A stretch of DNA of 64,000 bases from Mediterraneibacter gnavus ATCC 29149 (lineage in GTDB: Bacteria > Bacillota > Clostridia > Lachnospirales > Lachnospiraceae), in NCBI RefSeq assembly GCF_008121495.1, contig NZ_CP043051.1, positions 372,001 to 436,000 of the forward strand, in the 5' to 3' direction. Both the position numbers and the translations under genes were made by a program. The notes beneath the pieces were generated by a model that searched no databases, was not told the DNA's origin, and saw only the letters and a list, made by a program, of their open reading frames with translations. This document shows, in pieces, positions 7,014-13,889 of this stretch; position 1 is the first letter of the stretch, and each line of letters starts with the position of its first letter.

Positions 7014-8423
7014 TTATGCTCCGTACTGCATAGCAGGCTGATCTGCATACTCTGCTGCATCTGCTCCTGCCTCTTTCAGAATCTCCTGCTGCCGGATGCC
7101 TACGACACAATATCCGTCTTCCAGTGCTGATGATGTTCCTGCATCGTCCATGCAGACGATTTCCAGTGCCAGTTCTCTTCCGGTTGCTCTGCCCTGCATA
7201 AATTCAAGCGCGCTCACGATCATTCCGGTTCTGATCTTGTCATTTTTCAGAATCAGGTATGGTCTTCTTCCAGCGATCACATCCTCGAAGGTGTCCGTGG
7301 AGAGTCTGATGTACTCCTTTTCCTCCCTGCTATCAGATGGGAGATTGTTCATCTTCTCTTCCTGCTCCTGCTCGCGCAGCTTTCTGGCTGTTTCTCTGTC
7401 GATAGCTGCCTGCTCCTCATCGTACCTCTGCTCGTCTGTTTTCTCCGCCTCTGCCTTGTTGACATACTGATCGCAGTTCTCGCAGGTTCCTGTCTTCACG
7501 TTACAATCTGCGTATCTCTTGCATGAGTAGCACAATGATGTGATGCTCTCTGGATGCGCCTGCTCCCACTCTTCCTCATGCTCCTGTTCTTCTTCCTGAT
7601 CGGACTCTTCTTCGTCCTCCGGTTCCTCATAGTCCTTCGGATATTCCATCTGTCCCGGTAACGTGTCAGACTCTGACATCTCTTCCGGTTCTGTCCGCTT
7701 CGCTTCTCTGACCTCTTTCCATGTCGGGGCCTCACCCTCTTCATGTGCCTTCAGCATCTCCTCCTGATCTTCTTTCGGCATTCCAGAGAGTTCATATGCA
7801 GCAGAGAACGTCAGCTTGCCTTCTTTCAACTGCTCCACGAACTCCGGCAACAAATTGCTGTTGATTCCATCAATCTGTGCCACCTTCGTTCCTGACAGTT
7901 TCATAATGTTCGCCACAACATCTCTGATCTTCTTTCCATCCAGTTTCATTCCCTGAAGTGTCAGTCCGTGCTCTTTCATGTACTGCAAGGACTCTTTCAG
8001 CTTCTGTGCTTCTTCAAGCTGATCTTTGATGTTCTTCGTTCTGTATGAGTTCGCAACGATGATCTGCACCATCTCCTCGTGTTCTTCGGCAGGTGTCAGA
8101 ATCTGACACGTTGCCACCTCGAACTCTGAATACCCTTTTTCGAGCAGAAGGTTCAATGCTCTCCATCTCATTTCACCAGAGATGATTCTGTACTCTCCTT
8201 TCTCGCAAGGGTCATATGTAACTGCCATATTCTCAATCAGTCCCACGGCGAGAATGAGGTTCGACAACTCCTCAATATCCTGTCTGGAATAAAAGTTCAT
8301 GTCATTGCTGTACATCTTTTTCACGCTGATGTCTCTGGTTCTGAACCGTGCCTTCGGTCTTTCTTCTGCTGCCGCTTTGCTGTTCCGGTTGATTGCGTCC
8401 ATGACGCTCCATCCTGCTGCCAT
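7014..8423 (-). CDS. parB: ParB-like partition protein with C-terminal DUF3850-like domain
   Basis: About 469 aa. Residues 25-115 form a ParB N-terminal domain with the CTP-binding signature variant GEMRWRAL (83-90) and NSYRTKN downstream. An HTH/centromere-binding region follows (about 140-215, IRDVVANIMKLSGTKVAQID). Next come a very acidic linker (about 250-290), a Cys cluster (CYSCKRYADC and CENC, about 300-325) and a C-terminal region (about 365-450) with the DUF3850/ASCH-like pattern GRRPYLILKND, GRELALEIV, GYCVVGI. ParB proteins load at parS sites and work with ParA to segregate DNA. Two 17-bp palindromes lie within this gene and a third at 3034. ATG 8423 has AAGGAGGATAA upstream; GTG at 8426 is the alternative. 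Confidence 0.85.
   Translation of the reverse strand: MAAGWSVMDAINRNSKAAAEERPKARFRTRDISVKKMYSNDMNFYSRQDIEELSNLILAVGLIENMAVTYDPCEKGEYRIISGEMRWRALNLLLEKGYSEFEVATCQILTPAEEHEEMVQIIVANSYRTKNIKDQLEEAQKLKESLQYMKEHGLTLQGMKLDGKKIRDVVANIMKLSGTKVAQIDGINSNLLPEFVEQLKEGKLTFSAAYELSGMPKEDQEEMLKAHEEGEAPTWKEVREAKRTEPEEMSESDTLPGQMEYPKDYEEPEDEEESDQEEEQEHEEEWEQAHPESITSLCYSCKRYADCNVKTGTCENCDQYVNKAEAEKTDEQRYDEEQAAIDRETARKLREQEQEEKMNNLPSDSREEKEYIRLSTDTFEDVIAGRRPYLILKNDKIRTGMIVSALEFMQGRATGRELALEIVCMDDAGTSSALEDGYCVVGIRQQEILKEAGADAAEYADQPAMQYGA
7663..7679. promoter_or_regulatory. 17-bp palindrome copy 2, candidate ParB site
   Basis: GTGTCAGA-C-TCTGACAT, seven of eight arm pairs, inside parB. In the gene it encodes Ser-Glu-Ser-Asp-Thr in the acidic linker. 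Confidence 0.55.
8093..8109. promoter_or_regulatory. 17-bp palindrome copy 3, candidate ParB site
   Basis: GTGTCAGA-A-TCTGACAC, a perfect palindrome inside parB, read there as Cys-Gln-Ile-Leu-Thr. Shares both arms with the copy at 3034. Confidence 0.6.
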
Positions 8424-8490
8424 CACTTATCCTCCTTCGTCTCTGTATCTGATGACTTATTCACAATATCCACATTTTCTGCCGGGATAA

Positions 8491-8859
8491 CTACTCTTTC
8501 AGTACCACCTGAATCTGTTTCAGCTCCTTCATACTTGCTTTCGCAATGTCCAGATGCTCGTCCGATGCTTCCTCGTCGATGTATTCCTGAATCAGTTCTT
8601 TCAGTTCCTCCGGGTCAATCACGATCTTCAGGTGCTTCACCATTGCTTCTCTGACCAGCTTTGAGCACTGCTTGTCTGTCAGGTTCCTGTCGTTGTCAAT
8701 CTCCTTCAGTGCTTTGTCATATGCTTCTGTATCGAATCCGTAGCAATTCATCAGTTTCTTTACAAACCAATCGCTCCGTTTCTTCTCCGTCTCTGCTTCT
8801 TCCGCCTTCGCTCTTAACTCATCCAGCGTGTCCAGACTAATCGTTGCCGTTCCTTCCAT
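8491..8859 (-). CDS. Hypothetical phage protein between parA and parB
   Basis: 122 aa from ATG 8859, which has AAAGGAGGCAGACGG upstream; the longer frame to 9039 has no site. Acidic and helical, starting MEGTATISLDTLDELRAKAE. The N-terminus suggests a short strand followed by a coiled coil, then a helical domain. No family recognised. It lies between parA and parB and may be a partition accessory protein. Confidence 0.7.
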   Translation of the reverse strand: MEGTATISLDTLDELRAKAEEAETEKKRSDWFVKKLMNCYGFDTEAYDKALKEIDNDRNLTDKQCSKLVREAMVKHLKIVIDPEELKELIQEYIDEEASDEHLDIAKASMKELKQIQVVLKE

Positions 8860-9118
8860 GCCGTCTGCCTCCTTTCTGCTGTTGCTTGATTCTTCGTCTG
8901 ATCTTGTTCTTCCATTTCTTCCTTGTCCGTTTCTTTCTTGCGTGTCTTGCGAGGTTTCTCCATTTCTTCGGGATGTCATCCTCTTCTGCCGCTCTATACA
9001 GGCCAAGAGGGAGCACCATCGGAGGCCAGCGGTCCGCATAGGCCAGACCGCCGTTCACCATCATTCCTGGCATTCCTGCCATGCTGCCTCCTCCGCTGAA
9101 CCATCCTCCGAACATCAT
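8837..9118 (-). CDS. Small basic protein with Gly/Met-rich start
   Basis: 93 aa. The first 25 residues are Gly/Met-rich (MMFGGWFSGGGSMAGMPGMM) and the C-terminal half is very basic (KKWRNLARHARKKRTRKKWK), suggesting nucleic-acid binding. It starts four bases after parA ends, behind GGAGGGATAAAGG, and overlaps the next gene by 22 bp. Function unknown. Confidence 0.55.
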   Translation of the reverse strand: MMFGGWFSGGGSMAGMPGMMVNGGLAYADRWPPMVLPLGLYRAAEEDDIPKKWRNLARHARKKRTRKKWKNKIRRRIKQQQKGGRRHGRNGND

Positions 9119-9121
9119 CCT

Positions 9122-9901
9122 TTATCCCTCCATGTCTTTCAGCAACTCTTCTGCTACTTCTCTGTAATCCTTTGCGACGATTCCGCTCTTTGAGAACTTC
9201 GGCAGAGGTACGCGCTCCATTGTTGCCTTCTCTGCCACGATCGAGCGTCTGATTGCCGTCTGGAAGCAATCCTGACCGGATGACGCTTTCAACCACTCCT
9301 CAACCTGAAGACTTGTCATGTTCTTCTGACGCATCGTCATGAGCAGCTTCATCCTGATGTCTGGATTGAATCCTCGCAGGTCTTCCAACTGCTCCTCCAT
9401 GTTCACGATCGCCTCGATCTCGAACCCTCCGACCTTCACCGGAAGAATCACGAGGTCTGCTGCCACCAGAACATTCGTCACTGTCATGTCCATCAGGAGT
9501 CCGCAGTCTACGATGCAATAATCGTATCTGTCCTGAATCTCCTCCATCGCCATCTTGAAGCGGAGAATCTGGTTGTCCTGTTCCAAGAGGAGCAGCGTCA
9601 TGTTCGTTCTCATCAGGAATCCGTTCGCCGGAATGATGCTGATGTTCTGGTATGGTGTCTCGTCAATCAACTGCTCTGTGCTATATGTACCACCGATCGC
9701 CCGGTGCTTTTCTAATAACTCCGACATTCCGATGCCCTGCGGCTCGAATCTGCCGTACAACATTGAGATGTTCCCCTGCTGATCTGCGTCAGCAATGAGC
9801 ACTCTCTTTCCGTGTTCTACTCCGAGGATGTATGCCAGCGATGATGCTGTCATCGTCTTTCCGACTCCGCCCTTCTGTGTCATAACTGCAATAATTTTCA
9901 T
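9122..9901 (-). CDS. parA: ParA-family partition ATPase
   Basis: 260 aa from ATG 9901 (AGGAGGACACACATC site); the longer frame to 9946 overlaps the preceding gene. Deviant Walker A KGGVGKT at residues 10-16 with the signature lysine, Walker A-prime LIADADQQGN (about 35-44), and Walker B-like YDYCIVDCG (about 125). ParA moves ParB-bound DNA over the nucleoid. No N-terminal HTH is present, as in small type Ib ParA proteins. It precedes parB by two small genes. Confidence 0.92.
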   Translation of the reverse strand: MKIIAVMTQKGGVGKTMTASSLAYILGVEHGKRVLIADADQQGNISMLYGRFEPQGIGMSELLEKHRAIGGTYSTEQLIDETPYQNISIIPANGFLMRTNMTLLLLEQDNQILRFKMAMEEIQDRYDYCIVDCGLLMDMTVTNVLVAADLVILPVKVGGFEIEAIVNMEEQLEDLRGFNPDIRMKLLMTMRQKNMTSLQVEEWLKASSGQDCFQTAIRRSIVAEKATMERVPLPKFSKSGIVAKDYREVAEELLKDMEG

Positions 9902-10155
9902 GATGTGTGTCCTCCTGTTATCAATTTCAATTTTCTTCGCAAGCATTCTGCGTGTTCATTCGTCACGATATACTCTCCGCACTCCTGCCTCCACATATCT
10001 TTGTGTCTTGTGTCTCCGTCGTACCATCTGCACTCATCGCAGACGAAGCAAGGTTCTTTTGCTTCTCCGGTACAGTTGTCTATCGTTTCCACGTTGTTCG
10101 CACAATGGTTGCAGAGGCATCTTCCGCACGGAAAAGCGCAATCACTTCGTCTCAT
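9898..10155 (-). CDS. Cysteine-rich small protein
   Basis: 85 aa with ten Cys, including CGRCLCNHC (residues 10-18), CFVCDEC (36-42) and further Cys at 59 and 70, suggesting one or two zinc sites. It overlaps the start of parA (ATGA type). Function unknown; similar Cys-rich proteins are frequent in phages of gut Clostridia. Confidence 0.65.
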   Translation of the reverse strand: MRRSDCAFPCGRCLCNHCANNVETIDNCTGEAKEPCFVCDECRWYDGDTRHKDMWRQECGEYIVTNEHAECLRRKLKLITGGHTS

Positions 10156-10415
10156 GCTGTTCTGTATCTCGCATTTTCGTCTTCCCGGCTCCTCGCCCAG
10201 CTTTCCAGTTCATCAATCGCTCTCTTGTAGCAAGCAACGTCATCGTCCTCTTCGACTTTGATGATCTGCTTCCGATCGGGACCGTCTCCCTGATAAATCT
10301 TGATGAATCCGGGCCTGTTCATGGAGAATTTGCTGTGAACACGCAAGTTGTATCTTCTCCCGATAGGTCTGTACGCCTCATAGAACTTTCTGACTACTGC
10401 TGCATATTCATCCAT
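10152..10415 (-). CDS. Hypothetical phage protein
   Basis: 87 aa, mixed charge, starting MDEYAAVVRKFYEAYRPIGR. Overlaps the following gene by four bases. No family recognised. Confidence 0.6.
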   Translation of the reverse strand: MDEYAAVVRKFYEAYRPIGRRYNLRVHSKFSMNRPGFIKIYQGDGPDRKQIIKVEEDDDVACYKRAIDELESWARSREDENARYRTA

Positions 10416-10425
10416 GCTCCTGTCC

Positions 10426-10872
10426 TCACTTTTTCTTCAGTGGCGAGATTGTGCCTTCTTTCCAGACACTGTTGTTCGGTTCTTTCATCCACTGTGGAGA
10501 CAATAACTCGCAATACTCTCGCAGCACCTCCACCGCATCCTCTGATGTGTAACAGGTTGCGACGTAGTGTCCGACTGCTGCCATGTCAGTCAGGAACTCT
10601 TTCTGCGACTTCTGGTGCTTTCCGTCTCCGAACTTCATCTCGATGTACAATCCGCAGTAAATTCCTTTCGGGTACGGCAGGCAGAGATCAGAGACACCTG
10701 CCTTCACTCCCATCTGCTTCAGTTTGACCGCCTCTGCCTTGTTTCTGCTGCCTCCGTTCGGAATGTGATGCAGCCACTTCAATTCCGGGTACTGTCTCTC
10801 GTTCCAAGCCGCCCACGATGCCACGTTGATCTGCTCCGTGTCCTCGCTTCGCTTTGCATATCTCAAATTCAT
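10426..10872 (-). CDS. VRR-NUC domain nuclease
   Basis: 148 aa, close to the length of stand-alone phage VRR-NUC proteins. Core motifs: HHIPNGGSRNKAEAVKLKQM (residues 35-54), GVSDLCLPYPKG and the catalytic GLYIEMKFG with the ExK signature (about 75-82), then QKEFL. VRR-NUC proteins are PD-(D/E)XK nucleases, associated with DNA replication or recombination. Overlaps the upstream gene by four bases. Confidence 0.88.
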   Translation of the reverse strand: MNLRYAKRSEDTEQINVASWAAWNERQYPELKWLHHIPNGGSRNKAEAVKLKQMGVKAGVSDLCLPYPKGIYCGLYIEMKFGDGKHQKSQKEFLTDMAAVGHYVATCYTSEDAVEVLREYCELLSPQWMKEPNNSVWKEGTISPLKKK

Positions 10873-11096
10873 TCCTGCTCTGCCTCTCTTTCATCCTGTA
10901 CTGCTGCCGCTATCTCTTTCTCATTCAGATCGGACTCGTTGCTGATCTCAATGCAGAAGATCGGCTGCCCTCCGTCCGTGATTCCGAACATCTCTCCGTC
11001 ATACTTCTTCCGTTCCTTCGGATTCGCCGCAATGACCACCACTTCGGATTCTGCATCGAACCCCTGAAGGTACTCAATCAACTCTTTCGTCTTCAT
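10869..11096 (-). CDS. Small acidic hypothetical protein
   Basis: 75 aa. Starts MKTKELIEYLQGFDAESEVV, a pattern common in small phage proteins (helix, FD-EVVV strand). Overlaps genes on both sides by four bases. Confidence 0.65.
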   Translation of the reverse strand: MKTKELIEYLQGFDAESEVVVIAANPKERKKYDGEMFGITDGGQPIFCIEISNESDLNEKEIAAAVQDEREAEQE

Positions 11097-11536
11097 CTCT
11101 TCTTCCCTCCTGTCAGGAGTTCCATGTCCTGAAGAACATCTCCGGTCACTCCCATTCGCTTCATCCGATCAAAAACTGTCTCTTTCTTCAGACCCAGCTT
11201 CCAGAGAAGCCAGTCTTTCAGACCTTCCTTGTCGGTATAGTATCTTGTCCAGATTCCTTTCCGGTCCCTGATGACCATTCTGGCCGTCTCTCTGCTGATG
11301 CGTTTATACTCTTCCTGTTCCGGTGAGAATCCCTTGCGCTTCAGTTCTGCAAGCACGGTATTGATGCAGTATGCCTCAACCTTCCCGATTCCTGCTGCGT
11401 TCAAGATGCTCGCCTTCGCATCTTTCAATGCGGTCTGTGCAGCTTTTTCGCTCTTTCTCTTCATCGCTTCGTATGTGATCGGCTCTGGTGTCAGGTGCTT
11501 CGCCGCATCCGCTTTCAACACATATCCTTCTTTCAC
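11093..11536 (-). CDS. Hypothetical phage protein
   Basis: 147 aa, starts MKEGYVLKADAAKHLTPEPI. Contains a helical basic region (KRISRETARMVIRDRKG) and a short C-terminal helix ending TGGKKR. No family recognised. Overlaps its neighbours by four bases, so it is part of the same translation chain. Confidence 0.65.
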   Translation of the reverse strand: MKEGYVLKADAAKHLTPEPITYEAMKRKSEKAAQTALKDAKASILNAAGIGKVEAYCINTVLAELKRKGFSPEQEEYKRISRETARMVIRDRKGIWTRYYTDKEGLKDWLLWKLGLKKETVFDRMKRMGVTGDVLQDMELLTGGKKR

Positions 11537-12324
11537 TGCTTTTTCTCCTTTGCTTCCTTCGTCTCCTGTTTCAGTTCCTGCGCCCTTTCCAGAATGGCTC
11601 TGTTGTATTCGTACTCATGCACCCCATAGGCCCATAGATTTTTCTGTGCTCCCCGGAGTCCGTAGTTATACGCGGCCAGAACGTCATATGGCAACTGCTC
11701 CGCCGGAACGGTTCCCTTCAGCTTCTCCTGAAGTTCTGACAGGATGTCCACCCCGACTCTCACGTTCTGGAATGGCTGCGTCAGGTCTGTGCAGTTCAGT
11801 TCCTTCATGCGCTCCTGCTGCCATTTCTCTGCGATCTGCATGAGTCCGACAGGTGCTCCGCCGTCTCCGGCAGCGTTCCACACGCACTTGCTCTCCCTTT
11901 CAATCAGGGCGAACACCATCTCATAATCCACATCGTTCTGCTCGCAGATGATGTATGTGTACACCTGCATGATGACAGGGAACTGACCGCCTGCTTTCTT
12001 GCACTCTTCAGTTATTTCGTGATAGTAGAATCCTTCCACCTGATCTCCGCTCCAATCCTGCGACATCGTGTTGTATGGATATTCATACTGACCATAGATG
12101 TCGCAACCATATTCCTGCTGCATCCGCAGTTCCTGTCTGGTCTGTTCTTCCTTCGCTGCCATCACCTGTGCATTGATCTCTTTCTCTCTTCCGCACCTTG
12201 CGATGCTCACCGCAACTCCGGTCAGGAGCACGACTGTTGCCACTCTCTTCCAGTTAATCCCTCTTGCGAGTGCTCTTGCGATTCTGACCGCCTTTCTTCG
12301 CCTTGCTCTTCTTCGTCTTCTCAC
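11533..12324 (-). CDS. Lytic transglycosylase (SLT domain), membrane-anchored
   Basis: 263 aa. An Arg-rich start and one membrane span (residues 29-42) are followed by a soluble goose-lysozyme-like SLT domain: FALIERESKCVWNA with likely catalytic Glu144, GLMQIAEKW, and AAYNYG near residue 230. It probably opens peptidoglycan. Its place in the early/replication region, not with lysis genes, and its anchor resemble the cell-wall hydrolases of conjugative elements. Start is GTG 12324 behind AGGAGGGAAGAAGA; this overlaps the rep gene by 71 bp in another frame. Confidence 0.88.
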   Translation of the reverse strand: MRRRRRARRRKAVRIARALARGINWKRVATVVLLTGVAVSIARCGREKEINAQVMAAKEEQTRQELRMQQEYGCDIYGQYEYPYNTMSQDWSGDQVEGFYYHEITEECKKAGGQFPVIMQVYTYIICEQNDVDYEMVFALIERESKCVWNAAGDGGAPVGLMQIAEKWQQERMKELNCTDLTQPFQNVRVGVDILSELQEKLKGTVPAEQLPYDVLAAYNYGLRGAQKNLWAYGVHEYEYNRAILERAQELKQETKEAKEKKQ

Positions 12325-13252
12325 TCTTCTTCCCTCCTTTCTCCTCCTGCTGTTTTCTCATTCGAGCATATATGTAATACTGGCCGTTCCACTTGTTGTA
12401 CTTGATCACTGATTCCGTGTACTCATAACCCTCTGATGCGTACCACTTGTTCAGATGCTCCTGCACTGGAAGTATACCGTTGACCATCTTGTCCACATGG
12501 CTCTGCTTTGTCTTGTAATGATTCTTGTGTTCATCCGGTTTCTTCAGGTTCTTCGATGGAGTCCAGATTTTTTGATATTTTCCTTCTTCAGAGTCCTTCC
12601 CCTTGCCCTTCGGCTTTGACACATATTTCGCCATCCCCACGAGGCCGTTTTCGTCTTTCTGAAGGCGGCGAACCTGATTCCTCTTTCCGTATGTCCAGAG
12701 ACTTTCCACTGTGTCCATGTCCATGTCTCCGTCGAGTACGATGTGATGATGCCATCTGCCTTTGTCTCCTTGCTCCGTAACATACACATACCGAGCGTTC
12801 GGAAGACCTCTCTTCTTTCTCTGGTAGTTCAGGCGGCGGATGTAGTTCTGCATATGGCTCTTCGCCACTTTCATGCTTGCAGGTGTGTACTCTGCTGAAT
12901 AGGTGAACGTGGCCCATATGTCTCTGTCACCAAAGTTCTCATTGATGACCCTCTCACACTGCTTCCTGCTGTTCTTCTCATTCAGGTTCCTCTGTGCCTG
13001 TCTATCCTTCTTCCTTCTGCCCTCCTCTGGAATCTCTTCGACTCTCTTTCTGGTGAACTCTGGATATATCTCGACTTCCAACTGCTCCCCTGCTTTGATC
13101 TCCTTTGTGGCATACACATACTTGATCTTCTCTCCATCCATCATCCTCTTGATGATGTCCTCTTCCAGATTCTCAATCTGTTTCTGATATGCCTCTTCAT
13201 AGTCATACTCTACATAGACATTCTTCTTTCTCCGTCTCCTGCTCTGCTCCAT
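12254..13252 (-). CDS. rep: HUH-family replication initiator endonuclease
   Basis: 332 aa. Shows the three marks of a rolling-circle HUH nuclease: motif 1 ATFTYSAEYTP (about 114-124), motif 2 GRWHHHIVLDG with metal-binding His 168-170, and motif 3 AKYVSKP (209-215) with likely catalytic Tyr210. The C-terminus is highly basic. HUH Rep proteins nick one strand at the origin and stay on the 5' end, priming replication. No helicase domain is attached. Start ATG 13252 has a weak GAGGTG site, which fits control by its leader. The upstream leader is covered by an opposing promoter and terminator. Confidence 0.85.
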   Translation of the reverse strand: MEQSRRRRKKNVYVEYDYEEAYQKQIENLEEDIIKRMMDGEKIKYVYATKEIKAGEQLEVEIYPEFTRKRVEEIPEEGRRKKDRQAQRNLNEKNSRKQCERVINENFGDRDIWATFTYSAEYTPASMKVAKSHMQNYIRRLNYQRKKRGLPNARYVYVTEQGDKGRWHHHIVLDGDMDMDTVESLWTYGKRNQVRRLQKDENGLVGMAKYVSKPKGKGKDSEEGKYQKIWTPSKNLKKPDEHKNHYKTKQSHVDKMVNGILPVQEHLNKWYASEGYEYTESVIKYNKWNGQYYIYARMRKQQEEKGGKKSEKTKKSKAKKGGQNRKSTRKRD

Positions 13253-13304
13253 CCTGAATCACCTCTGTCACTTCTCTTTATCGTTGAAGTGTTACTATCC
13301 ATTA

Positions 13305-13334
13305 CAAGTCCGCCGAACCGCTTCTGGACGCTTG
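13305..13334. other. Imperfect inverted repeat, candidate nick-site hairpin
   Basis: CAAGTCC (13305-13311) pairs with GGACGCTTG (13326-13334) with a two-base bulge, 50 bp upstream of rep. HUH initiators often nick in hairpins close to their own gene. Only the hairpin can be seen; the nick site cannot be assigned. Confidence 0.25.
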
Positions 13335-13340
13335 TTTTGA

Positions 13341-13369
13341 TTGACTTTTCAGGCCGTTCGCAGTACAAT
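13341..13369 (+). promoter_or_regulatory. Consensus sigma-A promoter opposing the rep operon
   Basis: TTGACT (13341-13346), a 17-bp spacer, TACAAT (13364-13369), on the plus strand, opposite to all genes around it. Confidence 0.75.
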
Positions 13370-13447
13370 AATACCGAGATGTGTGTTGACCTGAACGTCA
13401 ACGAATCGCCTTCGGAAGCCTGCAAGCAATTCCGAAGGCTTTTTCAT
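13349..13447 (-). CDS. Possible 32-aa leader peptide upstream of rep
   Basis: A frame beginning MKKPSELLAGFRRRFVDVQV starts one base after the stop of the upstream small gene (TGA A ATG), so it could be translated by coupling. It runs exactly through the antisense-RNA region and stops 97 bp before rep. In IncFII-type plasmids such a leader peptide links antisense RNA to Rep synthesis. No independent ribosome site is seen, so this is tentative. Confidence 0.3.
   Translation of the reverse strand: MKKPSELLAGFRRRFVDVQVNTHLGIIVLRTA
13376..13446 (+). ncRNA. Candidate antisense (counter-transcribed) RNA over the rep leader
   Basis: From the predicted start about 7 nt after the -10, the plus strand would give a roughly 70-nt RNA. 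It folds as a small hairpin (GTTGAC 13385-13390 with GTCAAC 13397-13402) followed by a strong terminator hairpin: GCCTTCGGAA (13408-13417) with TTCCGAAGGC (13430-13439), then TTTTTT. It is complementary to the leader of the mRNA that runs into rep. Size, structure and place match plasmid copy-control antisense RNAs. No reading frame closes within it. Confidence 0.6.
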
Positions 13448-13448
13448 T

Positions 13449-13589
13449 TCATGCACTTCTTTTCTCTTCTCTATCTGTCTTTTTGGTTACACTTGTCAAT
13501 TTCACTTTTGCTGAATCCTCCCGGCTGTTGACGATCATTGCGATCGCAGCGAATACCTTCAGCGCATCCGGTTGTGTTCTTACTGCCAT
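13449..13589 (-). CDS. Small hypothetical protein, 46 aa
   Basis: Starts MAVRTQPDALKVFAAIAMIV at ATG 13589, with AAGGAGGAATCAAC just upstream, and ends EEKRSA. One short hydrophobic helix with a basic tail. Function unknown. Confidence 0.6.
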   Translation of the reverse strand: MAVRTQPDALKVFAAIAMIVNSREDSAKVKLTSVTKKTDREEKRSA

Positions 13590-13613
13590 GTTGATTCCTC
13601 CTTCATTGCTTTA

Positions 13614-13889
13614 TCACTCTGCACCGATGTAGTTCAGAACTTTCTCGATCATCAGGTCATAGAACTCTTCAATCACATCCTGAAGAACAAATCCTCTGTT
13701 GTCTGTGTCTGTCACGCTTATTTCGTCCCAGTCTCCTTCCATTCCGAGCTGTTCTCTCATCTCCTCGAATGTTTCCTGAACGATCTCCTGTGTTCCAGAA
13801 TACTCGCATCCTCTCGACAGTTCTTCTCTCAGTCTTTCGTCCGCTCTGATTCTTCTTTCCTCATCGCTTCTCACTCGTCTTCTTGCCAT
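13614..13889 (-). CDS. Hypothetical phage protein
   Basis: 91 aa from ATG 13889 (AAAGGAGGCGAACGCAAT site; the frame's earlier start has none). Basic N-terminus (MARRRVRSDEERRIRADERL), acidic C-terminal half ending in helices (VLQDVIEEFYDLMIEKVLNY). Overlaps the upstream gene by 19 bp. Confidence 0.65.
   Translation of the reverse strand: MARRRVRSDEERRIRADERLREELSRGCEYSGTQEIVQETFEEMREQLGMEGDWDEISVTDTDNRGFVLQDVIEEFYDLMIEKVLNYIGAE

Noticed and set aside
13210-13425. 71-codon minus frame overlapping the rep start
   Set aside because: TTG start within the hairpin without a ribosome site; most of it is leader and an out-of-frame copy of rep.
13289-13531. Plus-strand 80-codon frame across the antisense RNA region
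   Set aside because: The strong terminator at 13408-13446 lies in its middle, so it cannot be read from the promoter found.
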